From Symsagittifera roscoffensis (Eukaryota; Xenacoelomorpha; Acoela; Convolutidae), in the NCBI RefSeq assembly GCF_963678635.1, contig NC_087063.1, forward strand, positions 66,206,471-66,270,470: DNA of 64,000 nt. The letters run 5' to 3'. Below the pieces are notes generated by a model. That model searched no databases and was not told the DNA's origin. It saw nothing but the letters and a program-made list of their open reading frames with translations. Shown here piece by piece: positions 1 through 12,900 of the stretch (position 1 is the stretch's first letter; the number at the start of each line of letters is the position of its first letter). The position numbers and the translations under genes were made by a program.

Positions 1-780
1 CGCGCAGAAGAATTTCTATCACATAATTTCTATCACATATAAATAGATTTGAAGTGAACCTAAACACATTAAGATAATGAAATAAGAAACTAACACAACC
101 CGAAGCTGCACTTAAACACAAGCAAAACAATGGCAATAGTGAGCTTTCAAATAGCAAAAAAATGCAGAAAAAAAACTGACTGAAAAACCTTATAGGTTTT
201 TGTTTTTGCTTATTTAAATTTAAGGGTCACTATTTTTGTAAACTTTTTTCCGAAACAATTTACAGCCTATATCAGTGTCTCCACTACTTTCCTTGACATT
301 TAGCACTTAAGTACGCGAGCGTAACAAATCGACGGATTATTAATTGCGGCCAGTGAGCTGACATCATTAGGTCAATTTCCCACAGCAACTTAAAGCATTG
401 CTGCAGCCCGCCGTACAAGCTCAAAGTTTCAAAATACGCCAAAAATGGAAGTGTTTCCAAAAATGGAAGTTTTTCACTTTTGATTTATCTTGTCAAATTT
501 GCAGTTTTTTCAAATCAGAAAAACATGATTTTTTTGGTCAGTTCAAAAAAATTGTTTAGAGGAACAAAAGAAAGAGCCAGAAACTATCTCTCATCAAACG
601 ATAACGATGACCAGTTAATAAATAGTAGCTCACAGATTGCGCTACAGACACTTATAGAAGATTATCTTTGACTTTAAAATTCAGCAAAAGCAGTTAGGTA
701 ATATACTTATTGATGATGCAAATAAAAACAACAGACGGCTGTAAAGGGGCCAAAGTAGTTGAGAAAAACTAAAAACTGTT
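1..780. other. Non-coding flank; fragments of dispersed repeat
   Basis: AT-rich with no coding signal. At 262-305 there is a degenerate copy of the box that reads GACCTATATAAGAGTCT in better copies, so at least this part is repeat-derived. The short open frame at 480-671 has no recognisable features. Confidence 0.4.
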
Positions 781-784
781 GATT

Positions 785-1370
785 TTTTTAAATAATAAAT
801 ATTGAATTCCGTAATATGGAAAAACCTACCCTTAAAAATCTTTGCAATTTGCAAAACTTTTATGATTGCCAATTTTTTAAAACATTGGCAACAGACAATG
901 AACGCAAAGAAACAGAAAACTTTCTAATTACCAAGAAGAAAAACATACCCTTAAAGCTCTTCGAATTTAGAGAACAAGTTAAGATTGACTTTTTTGTTTT
1001 AAAACTAACCCAATTTCAGACAGCAGTAAGTTTATTTTCTGCTTGGAAATTTGAAAATTAAAATTCTTTGTCTACGCCACAGTATAAAACCTTTTCGCTG
1101 CATTTCCGCTCTCGTAATAGAAGTTAAATTCACTTCCTTTTAGCAAATTAACTTTCAGCTAGTTGAGCTTGAAAGGAATCAAAAGTAAACAGCAAAAGAT
1201 AAAATTTGATCACGCCAATTTTGAAGACTTTCCTGGAAAAAAAAAAACAAGAAACAAATTCATCACGGCCTATATTAGTGTCTCCAAAACGTCCATTGAC
1301 ATTTTCACCGTTTGAAATAACTGGATCAAAAGTTAATTTTATAATTCCGCTGAACATTAAAAACTATCAC
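785..1370 (+). repeat. Dispersed repeat family A, degenerate copy
   Basis: It holds the ordered boxes seen in other copies: a CAACAGACAATGAACGCAAG-type box near 888, a TTAAGATTGAC-type box near 978, a CCAATTT box near 1010, and the CGGCCTATATTAGTGTCT box near 1265. The open frames at 816-1061 and 1148-1357 fall inside it and are not genes. Confidence 0.6.
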
Positions 1371-1514
1371 TTCTAATTTTGGACTGCTTAATTTGATTTA
1401 AAATTATTAAATGAAATAAGTGAACTTGAAAAAAGCATAAACACAGAGGCGAAGCAGCTCTAGAAAATGCAATAAGAAAAAATTGAAATAAGCCTCGAAT
1501 TAGCAAAAATTCGG

Positions 1515-1605
1515 TTAGGTCTAGGATTCGATCTGCGACCTACTGCAATCAAGAGACTTTGAGTCTCAGGCCCATACCACTCACGCTTAACCACCGACAA
1601 ACACT
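1515..1605 (-). repeat. tRNA-derived SINE-like head (type I, tRNA-Leu-like)
   Basis: On the minus strand it carries an A-box-like GGTTAAGCGTGAGTGG, an anticodon-arm-like palindrome GAGAC-TCAAA-GTCTC, and a B-box-like CAGATCGAATCC. No intact acceptor stem is visible, so it is a SINE head or tRNA pseudogene rather than a working tRNA. The sequence following it (1600-1640) resembles what follows the similar element at 5250-5330. Confidence 0.5.
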
Positions 1606-1639
1606 AGTCACGAATAAAGCTGCTAACTATGCTAATAAA

Positions 1640-2040
1640 TTACCAATGCTAAAGTGGCACCAAATACAAATAGGCACAAATTTGCAAGTAAAAATTTGAA
1701 ATTTAACAAACTGAAGGCATTCACGCTAACTTTGCATGTAATAAATCGCAAATCATAAAGCCACATTATGTATAAATTATGCAATTCAAAAAGTTGCGAG
1801 ATATATTGAGTCAGAAAATTTCTAAATTCGAGTTTTTATTATTGTTATGTTGTTTGAAACAAATAGATTTTTTTCGGTTCATTAGATGAATTTAAAATGC
1901 ATCAACTGTGTTAACTTAATACTATTCGAATGTCAAAGCACATGTTATCAAAAAGCTGTAAAGGTGCCCCAAAGTTTGCGACTTAGGTTAGAAAAAAAGA
2001 AGGTTCTTAATAATACACTAAGCTGACGCTAGTGTAACCA
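1640..2040 (+). repeat. Dispersed repeat, copy related to 33300-33650
   Basis: About 400 bp aligns by eye, in the same order, with 33300-33650: GTGGCACCAAATAC, AAGCCACATTATGT, GCATCAACTGTGT, TTCGAATGTCAAAGCAC and GCGACTTAGGTT. The last box also recurs near 19120. No coding capacity. Confidence 0.65.
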
Positions 2041-2574
2041 ACTAACCGCCAAAAGGAAAAGCGCTTGAACAGATGAAAACAGAAATAAAAAGCAGTAAAA
2101 AGAAAAATCACACAAACCAGTAAAGTGAAAACTCAGTTTGTTCATTAACAGGTAAACAAATTACGCTAAATGACAGGTATGATTGACTTCGGGTTCTATT
2201 CATTTTTTAGACATCGGATGATGTTGATGACGCGTTTCAACCGTACACAAGATTTTCGTGAAAAAGTTAATTCAGCAATCAGTACTGTATACAAATTGAT
2301 TATTTTCATTGAGATTATCTATCAAATCTAACATTAGAAGAAGCCTTTAGAAGCATATCAATCAGTAAAAATTGTCTTCAAGTGATTTCATTCAAGGCAA
2401 CACATCAGTAAATTAAAATTAGTGCTGAAGTTGAAGCAATTCTGAGCACAACTAAACAGGTCATCTGTTATGAAAAAAAAACGTTTTATGCTAGGAGCTC
2501 ATGTAGAGCTGGAGTTTTATCTATATTGCTAAGATTAAATCAAATTTAATCAACGTCCAATTTAATTTTTCAAA
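2041..2574. other. 3' flank of the split gene
   Basis: AT-rich sequence with no recognisable gene or repeat. On the minus strand ATTAAA occurs at about 2548 and 2560, possible weak polyadenylation signals for the split gene. Confidence 0.3.
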
Positions 2575-3924
2575 CTAATGGTTTTGAGGTGCGCTTATGT
2601 ACCCACTTTGGTTCTTCGCCGTTGACGGACTCGACTTTCTTTCTCTCATGCTCCTGCGAGCACTACTGATATTCGGAGACTCCTCCCGCTTAGAAGATTG
2701 CACCTGATTAGACTGTCTGCTATTGCCAGCAGTGCCTTCATTTGTATTTGTCGCGGATGAATGAGAGGACGCGGAGCTATTCGAATCTCGCTGGTCCCGT
2801 CTTTCAGTTTTCTGGATCTGCATGTGCGCTCCTGTAGCCGTCGCTGTCATTCGCAAATTCTCATTGGTTGTTTTTGAGTCCGAACCACCACTTGCAGCTC
2901 CTGGCGACATAATAATAGATGACGGACTCAATTTAAACCCTCTCCGATCATTCATTCCTGATTCTGCTCCTCCACTCATCTGTTGCGACAAAGGAGTTTG
3001 CTGAGATTGGAATGCTGGCCTGCTTGTTAACTCAGTGTCTATCGTCAAACCCGCAAAATCATTTGTAGTTTTGGCTGTAAAATTGCTTCCGACTCTTTTA
3101 GCTGTCGCCGCCGAGTGCTGTTTAAGTCTCTCCGATGGCAGACATTTGAGTACCGGTACTTGTCTAAGATGTATTTCATTCTCCACCTCCGAATCTCTAC
3201 TACCTGTGATGCTCGTGTCACAAGACACATTCGCCAACTGCATGTTCCAATTTAATCTAGATTGGGGTCGGATATTTGCTGGCTCTGCTTCTGGTTCACA
3301 TGTCAAAGTACTGTATGTATGGTGACTAAATGATCCTCGCTTCCCGATACCGTCAACATTTGCATCTGTAGAATGACTGTTATTCTCACTTATCGCTGTA
3401 TTCATCAGGTGTTGTTGAACAGCTTGAGTCTGTGATTGTAAATGCAAATGACAAAGAGCTGCCGATGATACGTCACAGCTAGAGCAGTGATGGTTACACG
3501 ATGCGTTACTTGAGTGACTCGCACTCGCACTTGCTTCGAATATCCCGCTGTCTCGTGCTGCAAATACACTACATACACATCCACTTGTATTGTATCCGGT
3601 ACCTCCTTCTGAGCATGTTATACATATAGGCGTGGTCGCATTTCGACCTGTACTGATGTCTTTATCTCTGTTTTTCTCATTTTCGTAGTGATTGTTGCCG
3701 TGTCTCCCCATTGCACGCTTGTTTGACTCCGGTACATTGCATGTTCCAGACGCTATATCATACACGTTCTGACACTCGTCTTGGGTAAGGGGAGTCGTTA
3801 TGAGGTCAGGAAGACTTAGTCTACGGTTTATTCCAATCGCATGTGGTCTGTGTTGAAGATTAGCAGCCGCGGCAGCCATGTAGGAGTTCTGTATTAGCTG
3901 CATTGTCGCTGACTGCATTTGACT
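2575..3924 (-). CDS. Exon 11, terminal exon of the split gene (residues 692-1140)
   Basis: The acceptor is CGTTTAG before 3924 and the stop is TAG at 2575-2577. It encodes 449 residues: a short helix with an Ala run (MAAAAANLQ), a segment with possible phosphosite character (RRLSLPDLITTPL), a Cys/His-containing stretch (CNHHCSSCD and CITCSEGG) that is not a clear zinc finger, then a long S/T/N-rich tail ending in basic Arg/Ser repeats. Two ATTAAA hexamers lie within 40 nt downstream of the stop. Overlapping frames on both strands are shadows. Confidence 0.88.
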   Translation of the reverse strand, partial: SQMQSATMQLIQNSYMAAAAANLQHRPHAIGINRRLSLPDLITTPLTQDECQNVYDIASGTCNVPESNKRAMGRHGNNHYENEKNRDKDISTGRNATTPICITCSEGGTGYNTSGCVCSVFAARDSGIFEASASASHSSNASCNHHCSSCDVSSAALCHLHLQSQTQAVQQHLMNTAISENNSHSTDANVDGIGKRGSFSHHTYSTLTCEPEAEPANIRPQSRLNWNMQLANVSCDTSITGSRDSEVENEIHLRQVPVLKCLPSERLKQHSAATAKRVGSNFTAKTTNDFAGLTIDTELTSRPAFQSQQTPLSQQMSGGAESGMNDRRGFKLSPSSIIMSPGAASGGSDSKTTNENLRMTATATGAHMQIQKTERRDQRDSNSSASSHSSATNTNEGTAGNSRQSNQVQSSKREESPNISSARRSMRERKSSPSTAKNQSGYISAPQNH

Positions 3925-6900
3925 CTAAACGAAAAACTGTATTTGTAACCCTGGAATTGTTCAATTTTCTAATTAAATCTCAAAGCTCCCCCCGTGATAA
4001 TAGGGTTGCCAATCCATGATCAATCTTGGAGAACGCTTCGTGAAATCCTAGAATTATGCACCACTACGCTTTTTCAGTTAACTTAATGTTCACAGTGAAT
4101 TAATGCGATAACAGAATGGACTGACTGGACAAGACATGAGTGTAGATGATGTAGTACCTACCTGTGTATTGTGCAGTTGTGCCTGCAGAGCCTCCCTCTC
4201 CTGCTGTGCTTTGGCCTGCAGTCTCTGTTCACTCTCCAGTCGCACAGTCTCCACTCGCAACTCAAACAGGTCTCGCATGTTCCTCAGCTGCACATAACAC
4301 AAAACAGACGGATCATTTCAAAGATCGTGTGGGTCCTTGCCACTGTCTCCATTTAAACAAAGGCGAATCGGAGTGAGTTACACACCACTTTCGATAGATC
4401 ACAAATGTAGCATGCCATGCTAGCCAACAAAGTTAGACGAAAACCACTTAGTCAAAAAATTGTTCAGAAAATATCGAAAGCTTGTCAATCAAAATGTTTT
4501 TAATTTGTCTGGATGAAGTTATTTTGAGGAAACACATAAAAAACATTCAATAAACTTCGATAACACTTCTTATAAAAACAGCCAAAAACTAGTTGGAAAA
4601 GTATTAAGAAGTCAATGAAACCATAAAAAAATATATATCATTTTTCAACTTTCGAAGAAAACATTTTTCACATTGAAGCTCTTCGAATTTCAACAAATGT
4701 TCCTGATTCGATTTTCACCCAGAGTTATCCTATTTAGAGATAACTGAATCGTTAGGTAATTTCTTTATTCCACTGGCAATTCAGAACATAGCCAATCGAA
4801 GATTGGAAAAGAGCAATGAACACAAGTAAACATAAAAAACACTGTTTTTCTTGAAAAAAAATCTCAACTTTAGAATTTCAGAGAAAAAAAAACAGATGGC
4901 CTTTCAGCTCTCTGTACTTCTAGAAAAATTTATGATTGGAGCTTTTTGGATAACATGAACCCAACATGAGAAAACTGGATCAATAGGTAAAGTTTTTATT
5001 CCGCTGGGAAATCTTAAAAACAAATTCCACTTTCGAAACTAGAAACCCGTTCAATTTTTTTTCGCGCCATTTCTACGCTCGTATTTGGAGAGTGCTATTT
5101 ACGTCACTATCAGCTGATGAATTTCAATTGAACTCAAAAAGCGCATTATACCCAAATGCATATTAAACAGATATAGATGCTTCTAAAGTGCCAATGTTAT
5201 GCGGCAAAAAAATCACCAAATATGAATGAAACTAGTGCTAAGTACTGCGTTAAACCTCCGACCAGTAGATTAGGAGCCTCACGGCCTTCCATCTAAGCCA
5301 CAGTGGCTCAACGATTGGCAAACTCACAAGCCACAAATAAAGCAGAGAACCGATGCTATGAAAGTTTTATAGCTACAGATAGTAATTATAGCATAACTGC
5401 CACCAAATGAGCACTTTTATTAGCGAATAGGCTTGGGAAAAAAGTTGAGTCATATGTTACTATATACTCGCAAGTGTTATCGCATTCAATTCTAAAAACT
5501 CGAAGATTCTTTTCAATTTGATTCTTTTTTCTCGGAAACTCGAAAATGCAATTCTTCTCGGTTTCTTGGATTTCTTTGCACTTTTCCCACCATACGTTGG
5601 CTATATTTTTTTCAGAAGAGTTATGAGATCTAAAATCAGCATGATCACTGAGCTCACACAGAAAAATTATACGCATCTTATTTTTTATTCTGATAATTTC
5701 TGAATTTTCATTACACCAACCGAAATTAAAAAACATCTCGACCTACAAAACTTCGATTCGTGTCAACAACTCGGATCGTAAATACAGTATCACAGCCGTA
5801 AAATTGTATTTAGATTCCATCATACCTCTTTGATGAACCGTTTGTCGAATTTCGCCCATCTCGAGTTATTATATTCCAACGAGTATTGCATTTCTTCCAA
5901 AACTGCCACTCTGAACCCTTCCAACCTTTGCTCCAAGTCCCACAACTTCTCTGCACACGCACAGTCGCAATCACGAGCCGCATTGGACGTTGGAGATTCA
6001 CCTTCATTATCTCCCCCATTATTTTCCACACCCTCATTTCCTCTTTTATCTTCGGTTCTATCTCGGTTCCTTGCTTGAGGGTGACGGTACGAAGATGCTG
6101 AGGGCGACATGGGTGATGACAGCAACTGGAACGTAGCAAGTGGATCCCTATCTCTGTCTCGGCGTGCATTGGATCTTCTCGCAGATCGAGATTGCTGATG
6201 GTCTCGATCTCTATCCCTGTCTCTGCGTTTGGATTTGTGACTTTTCGCGCTCACAGAAGACATGGAGCCTCCTGTATAATAACAACACGCGTCTTCATAT
6301 CAAAAACAAAAAATTTCAGAGCAAACTGTGAAACCCTGAAAATGATAACAATGATCAGTGATTTGAATACTCACGAATTTTACCTGAAAGAGTTTTAAAC
6401 AATAAAAATAACTTGTCTTGAATGATTTGGAAAAAATATTTCGTTTTGATTTTCATTTTATATAGACCGGTAAGCTTAGCATAGATTGATTCAAGAAGTG
6501 GTCGATCTTACCCAACATCCGTCGGTTTGATCTGCTGAGCTGTCCCCCATTGTGGGAAGTGACATTCCTGTGGTGTCTGCCCGAGTGGGATCTCCTGCCT
6601 CCCGAGACCACTGAGGCCCCAGAGGACACTCCCAGTCCCACATTCGCATGATGGGACCCACTGCGCCTCGTCTCATTCCCACTTCTTTCACCTGAACCAG
6701 ATATTTATTCTTCACTTTCACTATTCAAAAGAAAACTGAAACAAACTTCTTGTTTTAAAGCGATTTCATACTAAGCATATAATAAAACCAAATCTCACGC
6801 TTGCAAACCAATAATGTTCAAAAGTTTCCACAAGTCCAAAGGCACAAATTTGGGTTATTCTTCGTTAAGGCAAACTAGCTGTTCAATAAGCGCCGATAAG

Positions 6901-9900
6901 CAGTCGGTCCTTCATGTTTCTTCCAAACTTCGCTATATCAAATATACGACTTTTTAATTTTCAAACCTAAGTAGTTAATTGATTTGAGCAGAAAAGCAAG
7001 ATGCAAACAAATACTTAACTTTCATTATGAACCTCCTGATTAACTTTGAAGCTAGCGCAAATAATATTTAATGCATTAAACAGTATCACTTTTTATTCCC
7101 GTCAGCGATAATTTGAATAAGTTGAGGTCAAAATAGAAACAGATGCGATGCGGCGCTTCGCACAACTAACGATGTATCAAACATAGCGTGGCAACCTAAT
7201 CGAGAAAAATGGGTCGAAATAAAAAAAAGTTTTGAAACAAAGATGAAAAAGTAACATCTTACAAAGTTTGTACTTAATAAAATTTCACGATTCTTCTTGA
7301 ATAAAATTAGAAATTCCGTTTAGCAGCATCGTGTCAAAAGGACAATATTCGTAGCATAAGGATAAAAATAACAAAGCGGTTACTAAACTGAAACTTCCCC
7401 TTATCATGAACATATTTTTTTGTCCCCAAAATTGTCCCAGCATGAGGTCATAAAATTCTGCCGAAACCTTTCAAGCCGACTAGACCTTGAAACGAAAACA
7501 TAGCCAACAGACAGTTGGAAGTGAGTCAATGAACGCAAGAAAATTGAAAAAATCTCTATCGAGTTTCCAAAAAAGATTTCCTTGAAGCTATTTGAAAAGG
7601 TAGAACAATTTATGATTGACATTTTTTTTTGATAAAATTACCCCAATTTGAGAAAACTGGATCGATAGTTTATCATTTTCATTTCGCTAGAAAATCTGAA
7701 ATTTAAATTACAATTTCCAAACAAGAATCCGATCAATTCTTCGTGACCTGTATGCTTTTGCTATTCGATAGTGGAGTTTGCTTTTCATTTGAAAGAAAGT
7801 AAAAGCAATTTAAAAAAATCTGAAATCAAACCGTGAAAAAGTAAAACTGAGCCTGAACAGATTTCAAGACTTTTCATGAAAAAAAATCATCGCGACCTAT
7901 TTAAGATTCTGAACTACATTCATCGACTCTTAAAAAGAAAACGGAGGCAAAGTTGAGCTTCTCACGAATTGCGATACAAAACAAATTTGCCATAGTTACA
8001 GCGTAAAGAATTTACTGCAGAAAAATTTCAACTTTTTCAAAAAAAAAACAAAAATAAGTAAATATTACCACTCTCTAACACTCGTTACTATGAAAAGCCA
8101 CTTGATAAACTCAAATCATGCGAATGAATCATTAGTGAAGAAAGGAAATACTCCAATTATAGCAACCAGAAAAAGTAAAATTTCAAAAACTTGCAATTTC
8201 AAGGCAAACTAGCTGTTCAATAAGCGCCGATAAGCAGTCGGTCCTTCATGTTTCTTCCAAACTTCGCTATATCAAATATACGACTTTTTAATTTTCAAAC
8301 CTAAGTAGTTAATTGATTTGAGCAGAAAAGCAAGATGCAAACAAATACTTAACTTTCATTATGAACCTCCTGATTAACTTTGAAGCTAGCGCAAATAATA
8401 TTTAATGCATTAAACAGTATCACTTTTTATTCCCGTCAGCGATAATTTGAATAAGTTGAGGTCAAAATAGAAACAGATGCGATGCGGCGCTTCGCACAAC
8501 TAACGATGTATCAAACATAGCGTGGCAACCTAATCGAGAAAAATGGGTCGAAATAAAAAAAAGTTTTGAAACAAAGATGAAAAAGTAACATCTTACAAAG
8601 TTTGTACTTAATAAAATTTCACGATTCTTCTTGAATAAAATTAGAAATTCCGTTTAGCAGCATCGTGTCAAAAGGACAATATTCGTAGCATAAGGATAAA
8701 AATAACAAAGCGGTTACTAAACTGAAACTTCCCCTTATCATGAACATATTTTTTTGTCCCCAAAATTGTCCCAGCATGAGGTCATAAAATTCTGCCGAAA
8801 CCTTTCAGGCCGACTAGACCTTGAAACGAAAACATAGCCAACAGACCGTTGGAAGTGAGTCAATGAACGCAAGAAAATTGAAAAAATCTCTATCGAGTTT
8901 CCAAAAAAGATTGCCTTGAAGCTATTTGAAAAGGTAGAACAATTTATGATTGACATTTTTTTTTGATAAAATTACCCCAATTTGAGAAAACTGGATCGAT
9001 AGTTTATCATTTTCATTTCGCTAGAAAATCTGAAATTTAAATTACAATTTCCAAACAAGAATCCGATCAATTCTTCGTGACCTGTATGCTTTTGCTATTC
9101 GATAGTGGAGTTTGCTTTTCATTTGAAAGAAAGTAAAAGCAATTTAAAAAAATCTGAAATCAAACCGTGAAAAAGTAAAACTGAGCCTGAACAGATTTCA
9201 AGACTTTTCATGAAAAAAAATCATCGCGACCTATTTAAGATTCTGAACTACATTCATCGACTCTTAAAAAGAAAACGGAGGCAAAGTTGAGATTCTCACC
9301 AATTGCGATACAAAACAAATTTGCCATAGTTACAGCGTAAAGAATTTACTGCAGAAAAATTTCAACTTTTTCAAAAAAAAACAAAAATAAGTAAATATTA
9401 CCACTCTCTAACACTCGTTACTATGAAAAGCCACTTGATAAACTCAAATCATGCGAATGAATCATTAGTGAAGAAAGGAAATACTCCAATTATAGCAACC
9501 AGAAAAAGTAAAATTTCAAAAACTTGCAATTTCAAGGCAAACTAGCTGTTCAATAAGCGCCGATAAGCAGTCGGTCCTTCATGTTTCTTCCAAACTTCGC
9601 TATATCAAATATACGACTTTTTAATTTTCAAACCTAAGTAGTTAATTGATTTGAGCAGAAAAGCAAGATGCAAACAAATACTTAACTTTCATTATGAACC
9701 TCCTGATTAACTTTGAAGCTAGCGCAAATAATATTTAATGCATTAAACAGTATCACTTTTTATTCCCGTCAGCGATAATTTGAATAAGTTGAGGTCAAAA
9801 TAGAAACAGATGGGATGCGGCGCTTCGCACAACTAACGATGTATCAAACATAGCGTGGCAACCTAATCGAGAAAAATGGGTCGAAATAAAAAAAAGTTTT

Positions 9901-12900
9901 GAAACAAAGATGAAAAAGTAACATCTTACAAAGTTTGTACTTAATAAAATTTCACGATTCTTCTTGAATAAAATTAGAAATTCCGTTTAGCAGCATCGTG
10001 TCAAAAGGACAATATTCGTAGCATAAGGATAAAAATAACAAAGCGGTTACTAAACTGAAACTTCCCCTTATCATGAACATATTTTTTTGTCCCCAAAATT
10101 GTCCCAGCATGAGGTCATAAAATTCTGCCGAAACCTTTCAAGCCGACTAGACCTTGAAACGAAAACATAGCCAACAGACAGTTGAAGTGAGTCAATGAAC
10201 GCAAGAAAATTGAAAAAATCTCTATCGAGTTTCCAAAAAAGATTGCCTTGAAGCTATTTGAAAAGGTAGAACAATTTATGATTGACATTTTTTTTGATAA
10301 AATTACCCCAATTTGAGAAAACTGGATCGATAGTTTATCATTTTCATTTCGCTAGAAAATCTGAAATTTAAATTACAATTTCCAAACAAGAATCCGATCA
10401 ATTCTTCGTGACCTGTATGCTTTTGCTATTCGATAGTGGAGTTTGCTTTTCATTTGAAAGAAAGTAAAAGCAATTTAAAAAAATCTGAAATCAAACCGTG
10501 AAAAAGTAAAACTGAGCCTGAACAGATTTCAAGACTTTTCATGAAAAAAAATCATCGCGACCTATTTAAGATTCTGAACTACATTCATCGACTCTTAAAA
10601 AGAAAACGGAGGCAAAGTCGAGCTTCTCACGAATTGCGATACAAAAAAAATGCCAGTCCGAGATTCTCACCAATTGCGATACAAAACAAATTTGCCATAG
10701 TTACAGCGTAAAGAATTTACTGCAGAAAAATTTCAACTTTTTCAAAAAAAACAAAAATAAGTAAATATTACCACTCTCTAACACTCGTTACTATGAAAAG
10801 CCACTTGATAAACTCAAATCATGCGAATGAATCATTAGTGAAGAAAGGAAATACTCCAATTATAGCAACCAGAAAAAGTAAAATTTCAAAAACTTTTTAA
10901 AAAGACAATATTTATCGCTTTCTTTGGTTTCCGTTGAAAATGATGCAATACATGCATCATCGGTCAGAATAGCGGCTTTCTGGACGAAATGGCGGCAAAT
11001 TGCAGACCAAGACAATATCCAGCTCTTTCAAGAGTGCTGATATGAAAGCTCTGCGTAGTATTACCTGAGTAACTTTTAAAGACAGAGTTACTAACGAAAC
11101 AATAATTAAAATGTAAGGTCTTGCTGATCTGGACAAGCTACAAATGCGACCGGGACTACAATAGTATGGCCATGTTCACGGAACAGAAAATTACCATGCG
11201 ATAAAATCAACAGATCATGTTTCAGTCCCACGGAAAAGACTAGCAGGAGGGCCAAAAAGCGCTTGATCGATTGTGTTGAACGAGACCTGAATACTTTAGG
11301 CCTCAAACCAACAGAGACTGTCTGGACCGAATCGCATGGAAAACGTGTTATCCTTCAATTAATTGCTTGAATGCTATTCGGAATGCCCTCATCTGAACCA
11401 TTGCTTACCCGCTTTCCGGATATCCAACCCCGCCACAATAGGAAAACGGACAATAAACGCATTAGTAGTAGTCGTCGTCTTCGGAATAAAAGAAGAATGC
11501 ACAGACAAAATCAAAAGTTTCGAAAACTACTCCAACTTAAATTAAACAAAGTAGAAAAATGAAACAATTTCAAAATATGACAAACAATGTCAGAAAAACT
11601 TCTTGCTAAGTAATGGTCGAGAAAAGTCAAAAAACAGTTTAAAACAATCAAATTTTGACTTTTCCGAAAGCCATAGTTTGTAGGCTAAAAAAATTGAGCG
11701 ACAAACGCGTATTCAAATGAGTTTACCACAGCCAGTTCTTTGAAATGAACTCAGATCTCAAATTTGAGAGGGTATTTTCCGGTGAAGTTGTGAGGTTTAG
11801 GAGGCTAGTTTTCGAGGAAAGCTGGAAGACGTAGCTGTTATGGAGAAAAACTATTCAAGTCCGTTTTTTTCAATGAAAACGAAAATCTCAGATTTTGTAG
11901 TATAGCTTTTGAGAAAATGAAAAAAATCGAAAATATTGGTCAAATATTTACCCCACAGACTTATGCGAAGACTGTAGACAAAGGGGTAAAACAAAAAGAG
12001 AACAGGGGAGCATACAGGCACGCAAGAACGTAGGTGGATTTTCTATCAATACCCCTTTTTCGAAAGTCGGCGGAAATGTTTCGAGGAAAAGTTATTATTT
12101 TTGAAAAAGTAATAAAATTTTCCTAAGCGTACCAAAAAAGAAAATAAAAATATCAAATCCCATACACTTTTATAATACATGTTTTTATCATATAAAAACT
12201 CTAGGCAAACATACCAGGCAAGACACTTGAAATTCACATTAGCAACGGAACAAAACTTACCAAGCGGAAACAAGGCCGACAATCTTCGAGCAGACATCAG
12301 TTGAGTCGAAAAAAAACTTATTTTGTAAAAACATCAAACAGTTTCAAATCCTCCCGAAACTATCCTACAATAACCATTTATTATGCAGTTGTTACCTCTT
12401 TGTCAGGTTTGCTGGAGATTGAGCATGACAACACGTGAGTGGAGTGCGCGTGAATGAAGTCTACTGATTCAAGTGATTTTGTTGAACTACTTTTTAACGC
12501 TAAAAAAGTCAATACTCCGATTTGATAACGCTTGCTAACGTAGCTGGTATTTGCACAACTAAGAGGAAAAACCAATTACTTGCCCAAAACGGGAATACAC
12601 TAAAATAATTTTTTTTTAAGTTCGAGTAAAAAATAAAACATAGCCAATCGAAGATTGGAAAAGAGTAATGAACGCAAGTAAACATAAAAAAACATTGAGT
12701 TTGTAGAAAAAATCTCAACTTTCGGATTTCAAAAAAAAATTTAGATACCTGTTAAGCTCTTCGAATTGAATTTCTAGAACGATTTATGATTGGCGCTTTT
12801 TGATAACATTAACCCAACTTGAGAAAACTGGATCAACAGGTAAAGTTTTTATTCCGCTGGAAATCAAAAAATTAAATTCCACTTAATTTTATTCCACAGG

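Noticed and set aside
5518-6331. Plus-strand ORFs opposite exon 9
   Set aside because: Antisense shadows of the phase-consistent minus-strand exon.
7404-7622. 72-aa minus ORF, repeated at 8738-8956
   Set aside because: It is the same repeat-unit sequence in two tandem copies, and a one-base deletion breaks it in the third copy. No splice or start context.
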